DNA of 29,756 bases. Source: Muribaculaceae bacterium. Lineage in GTDB: Bacteria > Bacteroidota > Bacteroidia > Bacteroidales > Muribaculaceae. The stretch lies in NCBI GenBank assembly GCA_016287065.1, contig JAEEVB010000002.1:1-29756 (forward strand), in the 5' to 3' direction. A program made the translations under genes and the position numbers. Positions 22,264-29,756 of the stretch are shown piece after piece (the first letter of the stretch is position 1; each line of letters begins with the position of its first letter). Under the pieces are notes generated by a model, which ran no database searches, was not told the origin of the DNA, and was given only the letters and a program-made list of their open reading frames with translations.

Positions 22264-22299
22264 GCTCTAATTGCTCTGAGCCATCTGAAAACTCTGAGC
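22264..22299. repeat. Short 9-bp-period tract, four units (NCTCTGAGN)
   Basis: Four consecutive units GCTCTAATT, GCTCTGAGC, CATCTGAAA and ACTCTGAGC at 22264, 22273, 22282 and 22291, starting at the first base after the stop codon. Confidence 0.7.
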
Positions 22300-22327
22300 C
22301 TACCGCACATAAAGGTGCTCTATGAAA

Positions 22328-22364
22328 TACCCCCTTTGATGTACTCATCAAGGGGGTACTTTTT
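22328..22364 (+). terminator. Intrinsic terminator between converging genes
   Basis: Arms 22328-22341 and 22346-22358 pair over 13 bp with one bulged T (core ACCCCC/GGGGGT, then GATG/CATC) around loop TACT, followed by a T run at 22360-22364. It ends the plus-strand gene at 22263 and may also serve the minus-strand gene whose stop is at 22417. Confidence 0.9.
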
Positions 22365-22416
22365 AACTCTAAACCCCTGTAAACAAGGGATAAACCTTTA
22401 ACCCTAAACCCCGGCA

Positions 22417-24861
22417 TCAACTGATGCCCAGGATGATATTGATGAGAGCGGTAACATCGCTCACATTCAGTTTGTCGTCGCCGTTTATGTCGCCACGCTC
22501 TTGGTTCTTGGGTATGACGCCCAGAATCATATTGACGAGGGTAGTCACGTCGGTCACATTCACCTTGCCGTCACCGTTCACATCGCCCTTGATAATGGTA
22601 GGTTCCACGGGATAGTGGGCATAGAATGCCTTGATGTGAATGGCATGGTCGCCTGCAGTGGCGGTAGTCTTGTCGGGGACAAAGCGGATTTCACGCAGCG
22701 CAATGGGAAAGGTGGCAAGGTTGTCGGCACCTCCCAGTTGCTCAAGGTCAATTCGTAGGGTGTAGTCATTGCCAGGTTCAAAACCAGCACCGCCGTTTTC
22801 AAACTTCTGGTAATTGATGGAGGTAAACTGGTTGTTACGCACGTCTACCTGCACATACTCGATGGGCAGGGTGCTGTTGAAGGTGAGCCCTATGGTGTCG
22901 GGCAGACTGTAGAAGGTGCGGTTGGTGAGCAGTTTCACATAGGGAGCCCTCGTGTTGTTGTAGGTAAAGGTGATGTTGCCGTCGGCATCGAGCGCAAGTT
23001 CTTTAGCACCCGAACCAGAGAGCGTCCAGCCTTCAGTCCAGTCCTGAAAAATATAGGGTGTGCTGCTTATTTCGACCGTGACGCTATCGGTGTCGAGAAA
23101 TTCACCTATCAGGCAGGAAACCTGTGTGTTTCCGTTTTTCAGTCCCTTGATTTTGCCTCCAGCGATGATGGCTACCGTAGGGTCGTCGACGCTCCAGCCT
23201 AGTTGGGCGGCATCGTAGAAGTAGGTCTTGCCTCCTACTGTAGCAGTAACATCAACCTTCCACTCGCGGTTGTCGACCAGCATCATGGGGCTGACTGCGA
23301 TGGCGGGCTGGGCGGCCAGGGTGACGATGGGCACAGTGGCGGTGATTCCATTATAGGTGGCGGTCAGTATGCCGGTAAGGGCATTACCACCGGCTGTGAT
23401 AGTCTCGCCGCTGGTGGTGCCGATGGACTCGTCGCAAGTGAGGGTGAAACCCTTGAGGTCGTCGTTGATGAGATCGCCATATTGGTTGTAGGCGAGCACT
23501 TGTGGGGTAGCCGAGGCATAGATGGGCAGTTGCACCTTGTGTTCGGCAAAGCGAATCATTGCAACCACGCTGTCGATGGGGGCGATAGATTCGAGCAGCC
23601 AGCCGTTAGACACGGCGCGGGGACTGCTCTCGGTGGTCTTGTTGATGATAGTGCCGCTTGCCAGCATCTGGGCCGACCCGCCGGCATCGTAGTTCACCAC
23701 CTCGCTCACATCGGGATATAGGCTCTTGAGAATCTCGCACATGACAGTAGTGGAACAACCTGCCGACTGTCCGTACTGCGGGTGGGTCGACTTGTCGATG
23801 ACAATCATGTAGAGTTTTCGTCCATCGGCACTGCAGCCATAGGCGGTTCGGGAGTAAACCTGTGAGTTATAGGTTTCGTCGGTGTTGCGGCCAGTAAGTT
23901 CGCCCAAGTGCATGACGGGAGCATTGCCCTCCACCATGTTCTCGATCCATGGGGTGATGTGTTCGCTCTCAGGCTCGTTGGTGGTCCAGCCTTGTGTGAT
24001 GGTGATGGTGTCGCCCACGTCATGCACAGCCATGGCATCCTTGAATGAGCCGGTGGCGGTGAGGCAGGCCTTGTAGTCGCCCAACGTCTGGCGGTCGGCA
24101 TCACGCACAATGCTCACGATGACAAAGGTCATGGGCTTGCTCACCTGCCAGCTACTGCCCTCGGTGAGCACCAGATAATAGTTGTCGGTGTGATTGTTGC
24201 CGGTTTCATCAGCTGAAATCCAGTTGGTCTCGAACTGTCGGGTGCGGTCGAATGCCTCGTTCCACAGGCACATCTCATTGTTGCGGTTGCGGCGGTTCAC
24301 CTTATTGATGGCGAGTGGGTTATCAAGTTTTGACGAGGTGAGCTGAGCTGCCCAGGTGAAGTGACCGAATATGAGGTTTTTGTCGTGGTCGATGGCTGTG
24401 CCGGCTGTGCGTTCGGGTCCACCATCCCATGTGTCGTTCACGTTGTTGGTGTTGGTGTAGATGGTGTCGTTGCGCACAACGGCGCCATAGGGTGAACCAA
24501 GCATGTAGATGCTCGACGAACCTTGTCCGCTCACGCACCAGAAATTGGCATTACAACCTGCCAACACACGTTTCGACGGGGTGGAGTAGCGCTGTGCAGC
24601 CGTGGTGAGCAATTCGGTTTTGCCCACGGTGCCTTGTCCCTGCATAGTCTCGATGCGGTTGTAGGGATTGTTCATGTCGGCCTCAAGCAGATAGACGTTG
24701 AGAGGATAGCCTGGAATGCGAATGATTGTGTTGGTAATACCCGGACCCAGTTGACGCATGAAGAGGGTGTCGGCCTGATATTCGCTGCCACCAATGGTGA
24801 CAAAGGCTTGCGTGGCGAAGCATGTAGTCGCCAGGCAAGCCCATGTGAGAAATCGTTTCAT
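22417..24861 (-). CDS. Secreted phosphodiester glycosidase (NAGPA/DUF2233-like) with dockerin-like tail
   Basis: This 814-residue exported protein has a signal peptide at about 1-19 (MKRFLTWACLATTCFATQA). The body to about 440 carries the NAGPA/DUF2233 pattern: CNANFWC near 104, RTAYGCSADGRKLYMIVIDK, a QSAGCSTTVMCEILKSL helix, VVNYDAGGSAQMLASG (usual form N-x-D-G-G-G-S) and SPRAVSNGWLLE. The family includes the human lysosomal uncovering enzyme and cleaves sugar-phosphodiester bonds; the bacterial substrate is unknown. Then come an Ig-like segment (WSVDDPTVAIIAGGKIKGLK), a beta-sandwich resembling a carbohydrate-binding module, and a two-repeat dockerin-like module (759-814; GDVNGDGKVNVTDVTTLVNM and GDINGDDKLNVSDVTALINI). 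It is 12 bases after the lipoprotein gene and is a paralogue of the gene at 25654. Confidence 0.82.
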   Translation of the reverse strand: MKRFLTWACLATTCFATQAFVTIGGSEYQADTLFMRQLGPGITNTIIRIPGYPLNVYLLEADMNNPYNRIETMQGQGTVGKTELLTTAAQRYSTPSKRVLAGCNANFWCVSGQGSSSIYMLGSPYGAVVRNDTIYTNTNNVNDTWDGGPERTAGTAIDHDKNLIFGHFTWAAQLTSSKLDNPLAINKVNRRNRNNEMCLWNEAFDRTRQFETNWISADETGNNHTDNYYLVLTEGSSWQVSKPMTFVIVSIVRDADRQTLGDYKACLTATGSFKDAMAVHDVGDTITITQGWTTNEPESEHITPWIENMVEGNAPVMHLGELTGRNTDETYNSQVYSRTAYGCSADGRKLYMIVIDKSTHPQYGQSAGCSTTVMCEILKSLYPDVSEVVNYDAGGSAQMLASGTIINKTTESSPRAVSNGWLLESIAPIDSVVAMIRFAEHKVQLPIYASATPQVLAYNQYGDLINDDLKGFTLTCDESIGTTSGETITAGGNALTGILTATYNGITATVPIVTLAAQPAIAVSPMMLVDNREWKVDVTATVGGKTYFYDAAQLGWSVDDPTVAIIAGGKIKGLKNGNTQVSCLIGEFLDTDSVTVEISSTPYIFQDWTEGWTLSGSGAKELALDADGNITFTYNNTRAPYVKLLTNRTFYSLPDTIGLTFNSTLPIEYVQVDVRNNQFTSINYQKFENGGAGFEPGNDYTLRIDLEQLGGADNLATFPIALREIRFVPDKTTATAGDHAIHIKAFYAHYPVEPTIIKGDVNGDGKVNVTDVTTLVNMILGVIPKNQERGDINGDDKLNVSDVTALINIILGIS
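22420..22587 (-). other. Dockerin-like module (two calcium-binding repeats)
   Basis: This is the coding segment for the last 56 residues of the glycosidase-like protein. Each repeat has the D-x-N-x-D-x-x-x-N/D EF-hand-like loop (DVNGDGKVNVTD and DINGDDKLNVSD) followed by a helix ending NMILG / NIILG. In cellulosomes, dockerins bind cohesins; no cohesin is seen in this window. Confidence 0.8.
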
Positions 24862-24873
24862 AATCAGGTGAGA

Positions 24874-25521
24874 TTAGCGCCGTGCGCGGGTGCGAATCTG
24901 GAACGAACGCACTGTGTAGAGTTCGTTGCCGTTCGAGAAACCGATAGAGAAGTCGGCATAGCCATTCTTGAGTTTGCGGGTAGCCACAAGTTCGGCCGTG
25001 TAACGCACAGCTTTACCCGGGCCTAACTCGCTGATGATGGCGGTGGGAGAGAGGTAAATCTCCTTGGTGCCCGAAACAGTGATGACCGGTGCTATGTCGT
25101 AGATGAAATCACGACTCTCGTTGCGAATCTCAAAAATAAGTTTGCCGTGCTCGTCGGCATCGATGTGCTCGTTGCTGTTCATGTCCACGAAGCGCAGGTT
25201 CTCGACCACGAGGCCGGCATAGGGGCTGTTGTAGCTGTTCTGTCGATAGTCGTCATAGTCATATCCGTTGTAGTAGTCCGATGTGCGGCTTTTCTCGGTT
25301 TTGGGGGCTGTTGCGGCTGCGCCAATAGCGCCACCAATAGCCATACCTGCCAGAGTGCCCACTCGGCTGCCTCTCCACCCGCCTGCAATGCTGCCGACGG
25401 CCGAGCCAAACATGCCACCTACCGATGCTCCTGTGGCTGCACCAAAGAACTGGCTTGACGAAGAGCAACCGCTCAGCACAAGCAAGGCGGCGCAGAATGT
25501 TGAAATCAATGACTTTTTCAT
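24874..25521 (-). CDS. Glycine-zipper lipoprotein with EF-hand-like loop
   Basis: This 215-residue lipoprotein has a signal ending in the lipobox LSGC (Cys19), followed by SSSSQFF with no acidic run, so a surface-export signal is not apparent. Residues 27-71 form a glycine-zipper region (GAATGASVGGMFGSAVGS, GTLAGMAIGGAIGAAA) that could insert in or span a membrane. After a Tyr/Asp-rich linker, a beta domain starts at VVENLRFVD. Residues 113-124 (DMNSNEHIDADE) are a textbook 12-residue EF-hand calcium loop with D, N, N, I, D and E at positions 1, 3, 5, 8, 9 and 12. The rest (KLIFEIRNESRDFIYDIAPV, GPGKAVRYTAELVA) resembles a CARDB-like adhesion fold. It lies between the two dockerin-bearing paralogues, 12 bases before the downstream one. 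Confidence 0.8.
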   Translation of the reverse strand: MKKSLISTFCAALLVLSGCSSSSQFFGAATGASVGGMFGSAVGSIAGGWRGSRVGTLAGMAIGGAIGAAATAPKTEKSRTSDYYNGYDYDDYRQNSYNSPYAGLVVENLRFVDMNSNEHIDADEHGKLIFEIRNESRDFIYDIAPVITVSGTKEIYLSPTAIISELGPGKAVRYTAELVATRKLKNGYADFSIGFSNGNELYTVRSFQIRTRARR

Positions 25522-25580
25522 AGTTTTCTGAATATAATGTTTTTATAATAGTTGAAATAGTTCGCTAATTTACTAACAAT

Positions 25581-25588
25581 CAAAAATA
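25581..25588 (-). promoter_or_regulatory. Possible -7 element ahead of the lipoprotein gene
   Basis: On the minus strand TATTTTTG lies at 25588-25581, with TTTG at 25609-25606, only 16-17 bases upstream (shorter than the usual 19-21). The lipoprotein ATG is about 60 bases downstream at 25521. If real, it lets the lipoprotein and the 22417 gene be expressed apart from the upstream paralogue. Confidence 0.35.
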
Positions 25589-25653
25589 ATGCCAAATAAA
25601 ATAGACAAAGAAATCTAAAATGAGGTCAAAAAGCCCGAATTTCGTGAGGAACG

Positions 25654-28086
25654 TTATTGCAGGATGATGTTGATGAGTGCAGTGACGTCGCTCACATTTA
25701 TCTTGCCGTTATGGTCAATGTCGGCCATTTCCATGTCTTTAGGAACTATGCCCAGAATCATATTGACCAGTGTTGTGACATCGGTCACATTCACTTTGCC
25801 GTCGCCATTCACATCGCCTTTTAGTGCCATCACGTTAGCGTAGTGACTGTAGAAGGTCTTGAGAGCGAGAGTCTGTTCGCCTGTAGGTGCAGTCTTGTCG
25901 AGGGCAAACTTCAGTTCGTTGATGGTGATGGGGTAAGTGGTTACTTGGTCGGTGCCTCCCATTTGGTCGAGATTGATGCACAGGGTATAGTCTTTCCCGG
26001 CTTCAAAACCGCCTTCGATTTCATATTTCACCATATTCATCGATGAGAAACGATTGTTGCGTGTGTCGACCTGCACATAGTCGACGGGTATAGATGAGTT
26101 GAACATGATGACAATGCTGTCGGGCAGGCTGTAGAAGGTGATAGCTTTCTTGAGCGAGACGTATGGGGCGCGTCCTGAATTGTAGGTATAAGTGAGTGTG
26201 CCATCAAGGGCGAGCGTGAGGTCTTTTGCGCCCGAACTTTTCAGAGTCCATTCGTCCCAAGACTGGTAGATGTAAGGGCGGTTACTGATTTCAACCGTCA
26301 CACTGTCGGAGTCGGAGAAGGGGCCTATCTGGCACTCGATGCGCGACTTGCCGTTTTTCTTTGCCCTGAAAACACCGCCTTCAATAGTGGCAACCGTGGG
26401 GTCGTCGATGGTCCATTGCAGCATGGCGGGGTCATAGACATAGGTGTTATCACCTACGGTTGAGGTGACTTCTATTGGGTAGTCGCGGTTGTCGATTAGC
26501 AGCATGGGTTTGGCTTTGATGGCTGGCTGTGCATCGATGGTGACTACAGGCACAGTGGCAGTCATGCCGTTGAGCGTGGCAGTGAGCAGGCCAGTGGCAG
26601 TGCTGGCACCGGCATAGAAGGTGCTGTCGGAGGTAGTGCCCAATGTTTCGTCACTGGAGAGTGTGAAGCCTTTCACGTCTTCGTCAATAAGTTCGCCAAT
26701 GGCGTTATATCCTAGTATTTTGGGAACATAGCTGGAATAGATGGGTGCTTCTACCTTGTGCTGGGCAAAAGCGATCGAAGCCAGATTGTGGTCTTCCTCT
26801 CCAACTGCCTCTACCATCCATCCACAAGCCACGGCACGGGGTGTGCCCTCGGTAGTGGTGCTGATGCACTCATCACCCACAATCATCATGGCCGAGCCAC
26901 CGGCATCCATGGTGTTGATGTTGGAAACATAGGGACAAAGCTGCTTCATGATGAGGCACATGGTCTCGGTATTGCAGCCCGCAGAGCGGCCATACTTCTT
27001 GCTGTTCGACATGTCGATGACCATCATGATAAGGTGTTTGCCGTCGGCACTGGCACCATAACCGGTACGTGAATAGGTCTTGGTGTTGTAATCGAGATCG
27101 TAGTTGTTATTTGTGAGTTCGCCATTTTTCATGACCAAGCCTATGCCCTCCACCATATTCTCGATTTCAGGTCGCAGGTTGGTGTTTTCGCCACTGCCTT
27201 GCACGGTCATGCCATAGTTGATGGTGATTTCATCGCCCTCGGCGAGAGCCGCCATAGCTTGCGCCTGCGTGCCAGAGCAGGTGACACAGGCGTCGTAGTT
27301 GCCTAACGTCTGACGGTCGGCATCGCGCACAATGCTGGCAATGATGAAGGTCATGTCGTGATTGATACCCCAGCGTTCGCCAGGCTTGAGGGTGAGATAA
27401 TAGTTGTCGGTGTGTGCATTGCCTCGTTCGCCGCTGTTCACCCAGTCGGTCTCGAACTGGCGGGTGCGGGTATAGGCAGGTGTCCACAGTGTGACGTGAT
27501 TGAGCATGCACCGGCGGTTCACGGTCTCGAACACAATGGGTGCGGCCAGTTTGTCGCTGGTGATGCTGGCGCTGGGAATGATATGGTCGAAGTAGAGTGT
27601 CTTGTCTCTTGAGATGGCCGTGCCTCCTGTGTAGCTCGGGCCATAGCACCAGTTGTCCTCGTTGGTCTCGGCATTGACGTAAATGGAGTCGTTGCGAATC
27701 ACGGAGCAATAGGGGGTGCCAAGCTCGAATTCACGTGGTGGCCACTCGGCCGTTACACACCAGAAGTTGCTGTTGCAAGCAACGATGGGCCTCTTGGTTG
27801 CCGTTCGGTTGCGCTTCACGGCATTGAGCAGCGACTCGGTTCGTCCCACGGTGCTGTAGCCTTGGGTGGTTTCGACGCGGTTGTTGGGGTTGTTCAGGTC
27901 GGTTTCGGTGATATACACGTTGAGCGGTATGTCGGGAATGCGAACGATGGTGGTGACCATGCCGGGACCCACTTGGCGGCGCAGCATGGTGTCGGCCTGA
28001 TAGGTGTTGTTGCCGAGGGTGATGGCAGTCCATCCGTCGAGGGTGAACAGGGTAATGAGCAAGGAGAAGTATAGCAAGCGTTTCAT
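25654..28086 (-). CDS. Secreted phosphodiester glycosidase (NAGPA/DUF2233-like) with dockerin-like tail, second copy
   Basis: This 810-residue protein starts at the ATG complementary to 28084-28086 (MKRLLYFSLLITLFTLDGW); a TTG seven codons upstream is less likely. It has the same architecture as the 22417 protein along its whole length: N-terminal TLGNNTYQADTMLRRQVGPG, CNSNFWC, RTGYGASADGKHLIMMVID, RSAGCNTETMCLIMKQL, INTMDAGGSAMMIVGD, TPRAVACGWMVEAVG, an Ig-like segment (WTIDDPTVATIEGGVF), a beta-sandwich and a dockerin-like end (757-810). The two are clearly duplicates that have diverged substantially, by eye around half identical. The second dockerin repeat is changed to ADIDHNGKINVSD. It acts outside the inner membrane; substrate unknown. 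A 132-base gap separates it from the downstream lipoprotein gene. Confidence 0.82.
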   Translation of the reverse strand: MKRLLYFSLLITLFTLDGWTAITLGNNTYQADTMLRRQVGPGMVTTIVRIPDIPLNVYITETDLNNPNNRVETTQGYSTVGRTESLLNAVKRNRTATKRPIVACNSNFWCVTAEWPPREFELGTPYCSVIRNDSIYVNAETNEDNWCYGPSYTGGTAISRDKTLYFDHIIPSASITSDKLAAPIVFETVNRRCMLNHVTLWTPAYTRTRQFETDWVNSGERGNAHTDNYYLTLKPGERWGINHDMTFIIASIVRDADRQTLGNYDACVTCSGTQAQAMAALAEGDEITINYGMTVQGSGENTNLRPEIENMVEGIGLVMKNGELTNNNYDLDYNTKTYSRTGYGASADGKHLIMMVIDMSNSKKYGRSAGCNTETMCLIMKQLCPYVSNINTMDAGGSAMMIVGDECISTTTEGTPRAVACGWMVEAVGEEDHNLASIAFAQHKVEAPIYSSYVPKILGYNAIGELIDEDVKGFTLSSDETLGTTSDSTFYAGASTATGLLTATLNGMTATVPVVTIDAQPAIKAKPMLLIDNRDYPIEVTSTVGDNTYVYDPAMLQWTIDDPTVATIEGGVFRAKKNGKSRIECQIGPFSDSDSVTVEISNRPYIYQSWDEWTLKSSGAKDLTLALDGTLTYTYNSGRAPYVSLKKAITFYSLPDSIVIMFNSSIPVDYVQVDTRNNRFSSMNMVKYEIEGGFEAGKDYTLCINLDQMGGTDQVTTYPITINELKFALDKTAPTGEQTLALKTFYSHYANVMALKGDVNGDGKVNVTDVTTLVNMILGIVPKDMEMADIDHNGKINVSDVTALINIILQ
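25657..25818 (-). other. Dockerin-like module of the second glycosidase paralogue
   Basis: This segment codes for the last 54 residues: repeat 1 is GDVNGDGKVNVTDVTTLVNM, identical to the other paralogue, and repeat 2 is ADIDHNGKINVSDVTALINI. The first-repeat DNA is also nearly identical between the two genes. Confidence 0.8.
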
Positions 28087-28205
28087 AAATGTAGATTTTG
28101 TATTCAAGTTGTAAATTTACAAATATTTTTTCAAATAATGAGTTGCTGCAATAAAAGATTTCTGAACTCAGCACCGATGAGTGTGGCCTTCTGACAGAGG
28201 GCAAA

Positions 28206-28242
28206 TAAAAGCAGAGGAGCGTGCCTTTTGGGCTCGCTCCTC
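28206..28242 (-). terminator. Probable terminator of the large exported protein gene
   Basis: GAGGAGCG (28214-28221) pairs with CGCTCCTC (28235-28242), with a second short stem GCC/GGC inside. On the minus strand the hairpin is followed by TGCTTTTATTTG. It lies 45 bases past the stop at 28287. Confidence 0.75.
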
Positions 28243-28286
28243 CAAGTATTCACTATGAAAAAATCAACTAGTCTATTCTGATAGAA

Positions 28287-29756
28287 TTAGAAAAGTTGTT
28301 TGCTTGTGGCAGTTGAACCGTCATCGAATCGGGTAACCACAATGTTCAGGCCACTGAAGGGCTTGGACGAGGTGGCACCGGTTGCGCTCACGTAAGTTAC
28401 CGATACAATTTGCTTCGCGTTGATCACTTGAGTGACAGCCGTTGGAGTCATGGGCTCGAAGGTGTATGGGAGGTTGTAGTCGATGACATAGTAGGTGGGC
28501 GTAGTGAGTTCTCTAGCTTTGATGCCAGGGTTGTTCACACTGTAGTAGGCACGCACCTTGTAGTTGGCATCCATAACCTCTGTTCCCTGGAGTAGCTTGG
28601 CACCGAAGACACACGACTCAATGTTGTTGACGGTCTGGGGCTGTCCGTAGAGGTTGGTTACTTGTCCGAAGTTGACGGGCTTCATACCTAGCAGATAGTT
28701 ATACTCGCTAGTGTTGAGTTCTTCCTCGTAGAGGTAACCTCCCGCCTTGTTGCGCTGAATCTCCTGATACTCCTCACCCGCGAGATTGATGTTGGCGAGA
28801 CTGCGCCAGCTTCTCCATCCGTAGAAGGTGTAGCGGTCGGTGGCAGGCACTTGTGCAATAGCGGGAATGTAGAAGTAATAATAGGTGTAGTCAGTGTTGT
28901 TCATATTCCAAGTGTAGGAACTGCGATCGACTGTTGGATTGTTGACTTCGAGTTTGCCGAGCCCCACGCGCTTGATGTCAGAACCATAGGTGTTGTAGTC
29001 GCCATTGTTCAGGCGTTCCACATCTTTGGGGCGTGTGGAGATGAGCACACCATAGGCTGTGGAGGTAGGCAGATTGTTGAGGATGGGCTCGTCTTGCAGG
29101 ATGGTTGTACCGGCATTCACCGAGCCTTTCGATGTCATGTTTCCATTAGCATCGAGCTCTGAGATGGCATACTGGTTATGCACGGCATTGGCCTGTGCTA
29201 CCTGAACGGCATCAGCATCCTGAGGCTCCCTGATGAGCGCGTACTGATAGATTTGCTCAGCAGTGTTGGGTGCGAGAGTCACATTCATGGTGTTCATGCT
29301 CGTGGTGATATTACCATCGGCGTCGAACGTGATGGATGCGGGGAGTAATTCGCTTATGTTGTGTTTGTTATCGGCAGTAATCTGCTCTTCGGTATAGGCC
29401 ACCTCATTGATGTTGAGTTCGGTCTTGAACACGGGGATAATCTCGTTGTTGCTGTGCACGGCTGTGGTGGTAGTGGTGCCTGTGACGTGTCCATTTTCGT
29501 CGATGATGTCAATTTCAAAAGGTGTGGCCGACTCGAAGGTGACCTTGTAGGTATACTGGTCGGGATGCTTGTTGAGAGCAGTAGATGCCTGGAACTGGTC
29601 GAATATTTCGAAAACACCAAATTCTACCTCTCCATCGCTTTCACGGAATGTGAAGCGACCGTTAAGCACTTCGTCGCGCACGTGCCCCTGCTGGTTGCTG
29701 CCTTCGGGATGTGTGATGGTCCAGTTGATGCCAGTTTCATTTTTGTTGCTGAAGTT
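28287..29756 (-). CDS. C-terminal part of a large exported protein with a type IX sorting-like tail (5' end outside window)
   Basis: The frame is open from the right edge to the TAG/TAA-type stop at 28287, giving 489 visible residues with no start needed. The GTG at 29681 sits mid-protein, and the 25 codons before it continue in frame (NFSNKNETGINWTITHPEGS). The body is beta-rich and Asn/Thr/Tyr-rich, with no enzyme motif I recognise. The last 43 residues (from AKQIVSVTYVSATGATSS to KPFSGLNIVVTRFDDGS and TATSKQLF) match the pattern of a type IX secretion C-terminal sorting domain of the kind seen in Prevotella-like organisms: V-x-Y-V-x-x-x-G, then G-x-N-I-V-V-T, then G-S/T and a Lys near the end. 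It would be exported across the outer membrane through the system that uses PorV. Confidence 0.7.
   Translation of the reverse strand, partial: NFSNKNETGINWTITHPEGSNQQGHVRDEVLNGRFTFRESDGEVEFGVFEIFDQFQASTALNKHPDQYTYKVTFESATPFEIDIIDENGHVTGTTTTTAVHSNNEIIPVFKTELNINEVAYTEEQITADNKHNISELLPASITFDADGNITTSMNTMNVTLAPNTAEQIYQYALIREPQDADAVQVAQANAVHNQYAISELDANGNMTSKGSVNAGTTILQDEPILNNLPTSTAYGVLISTRPKDVERLNNGDYNTYGSDIKRVGLGKLEVNNPTVDRSSYTWNMNNTDYTYYYFYIPAIAQVPATDRYTFYGWRSWRSLANINLAGEEYQEIQRNKAGGYLYEEELNTSEYNYLLGMKPVNFGQVTNLYGQPQTVNNIESCVFGAKLLQGTEVMDANYKVRAYYSVNNPGIKARELTTPTYYVIDYNLPYTFEPMTPTAVTQVINAKQIVSVTYVSATGATSSKPFSGLNIVVTRFDDGSTATSKQLF

Noticed and set aside
22369..22412. Telomere-like TAAACCC motifs between the terminator and the 22417 gene
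   Set aside because: TAAAC recurs at irregular spacing (10, 11 and 14 bases) over a short stretch; I could not find a consistent period or role.
1..29756. tRNA or rRNA genes
   Set aside because: I saw no tRNA-like end motifs with a matching cloverleaf and no rRNA sequence in the intergenic regions; a covariance-model scan would settle this.

Overview
The window looks like a chromosomal segment from a gut-type Bacteroidales bacterium (Prevotellaceae or Muribaculaceae seem most likely; this is inferred from gene content, not from a database search). Supporting signs are Bacteroidetes-type promoters (TTTG, about 20 nt, TAnnTTTG), a lack of strong Shine-Dalgarno sequences, a PorV type IX secretion protein, DUF3256 next to xseA, a pyrG-yidC pair with the long Bacteroidetes-type YidC, and secreted proteins ending in dockerin-like or type IX sorting-like tails. 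No rRNA, tRNA, CRISPR array, insertion sequence or phage gene was recognised. Layout, left half: a truncated SPOR-domain gene (minus) is divergent from an EamA-type transporter (plus). A 365-base gap follows, holding a short coding-like remnant with an 11-bp triplication. On the minus strand come a Cys-motif/carboxypeptidase-regulatory-like membrane protein followed by a patatin phospholipase with an outer-membrane barrel, and a separate short-chain dehydrogenase. The plus-strand run then begins: argS, a Bax inhibitor-1 family membrane protein, porV and ispF. Middle: a compact plus-strand cluster carries DUF3256, xseA, xseB, an alpha/beta hydrolase and a C69 family Ntn dipeptidase, with overlaps or gaps of 4 to 27 bases that suggest one operon. 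It is followed by a DEAD-box RNA helicase with a DbpA-type RNA-binding domain, then pyrG-yidC, then a small exported protein with a charged helical tail. Right end (about 22.4 to 29.8 kb, minus strand): a secretion-oriented block with two paralogous phosphodiester glycosidase (NAGPA/DUF2233) proteins, each ending in a two-repeat dockerin-like module. A glycine-zipper lipoprotein with a perfect EF-hand-like loop lies between them. Upstream is the C-terminal part of a large exported protein whose last 43 residues resemble a type IX sorting domain. The most unusual non-coding observation is a set of intergenic tracts with an exact 9-bp period but unrelated unit sequences (after porV, before DUF3256, after the helicase, after the 21622 gene), plus a 7-bp-period tract after yidC. 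Most start within a few bases of a stop codon. The most interesting protein-level observation is the calcium-module-rich surface block at the right end, together with porV in the same window.
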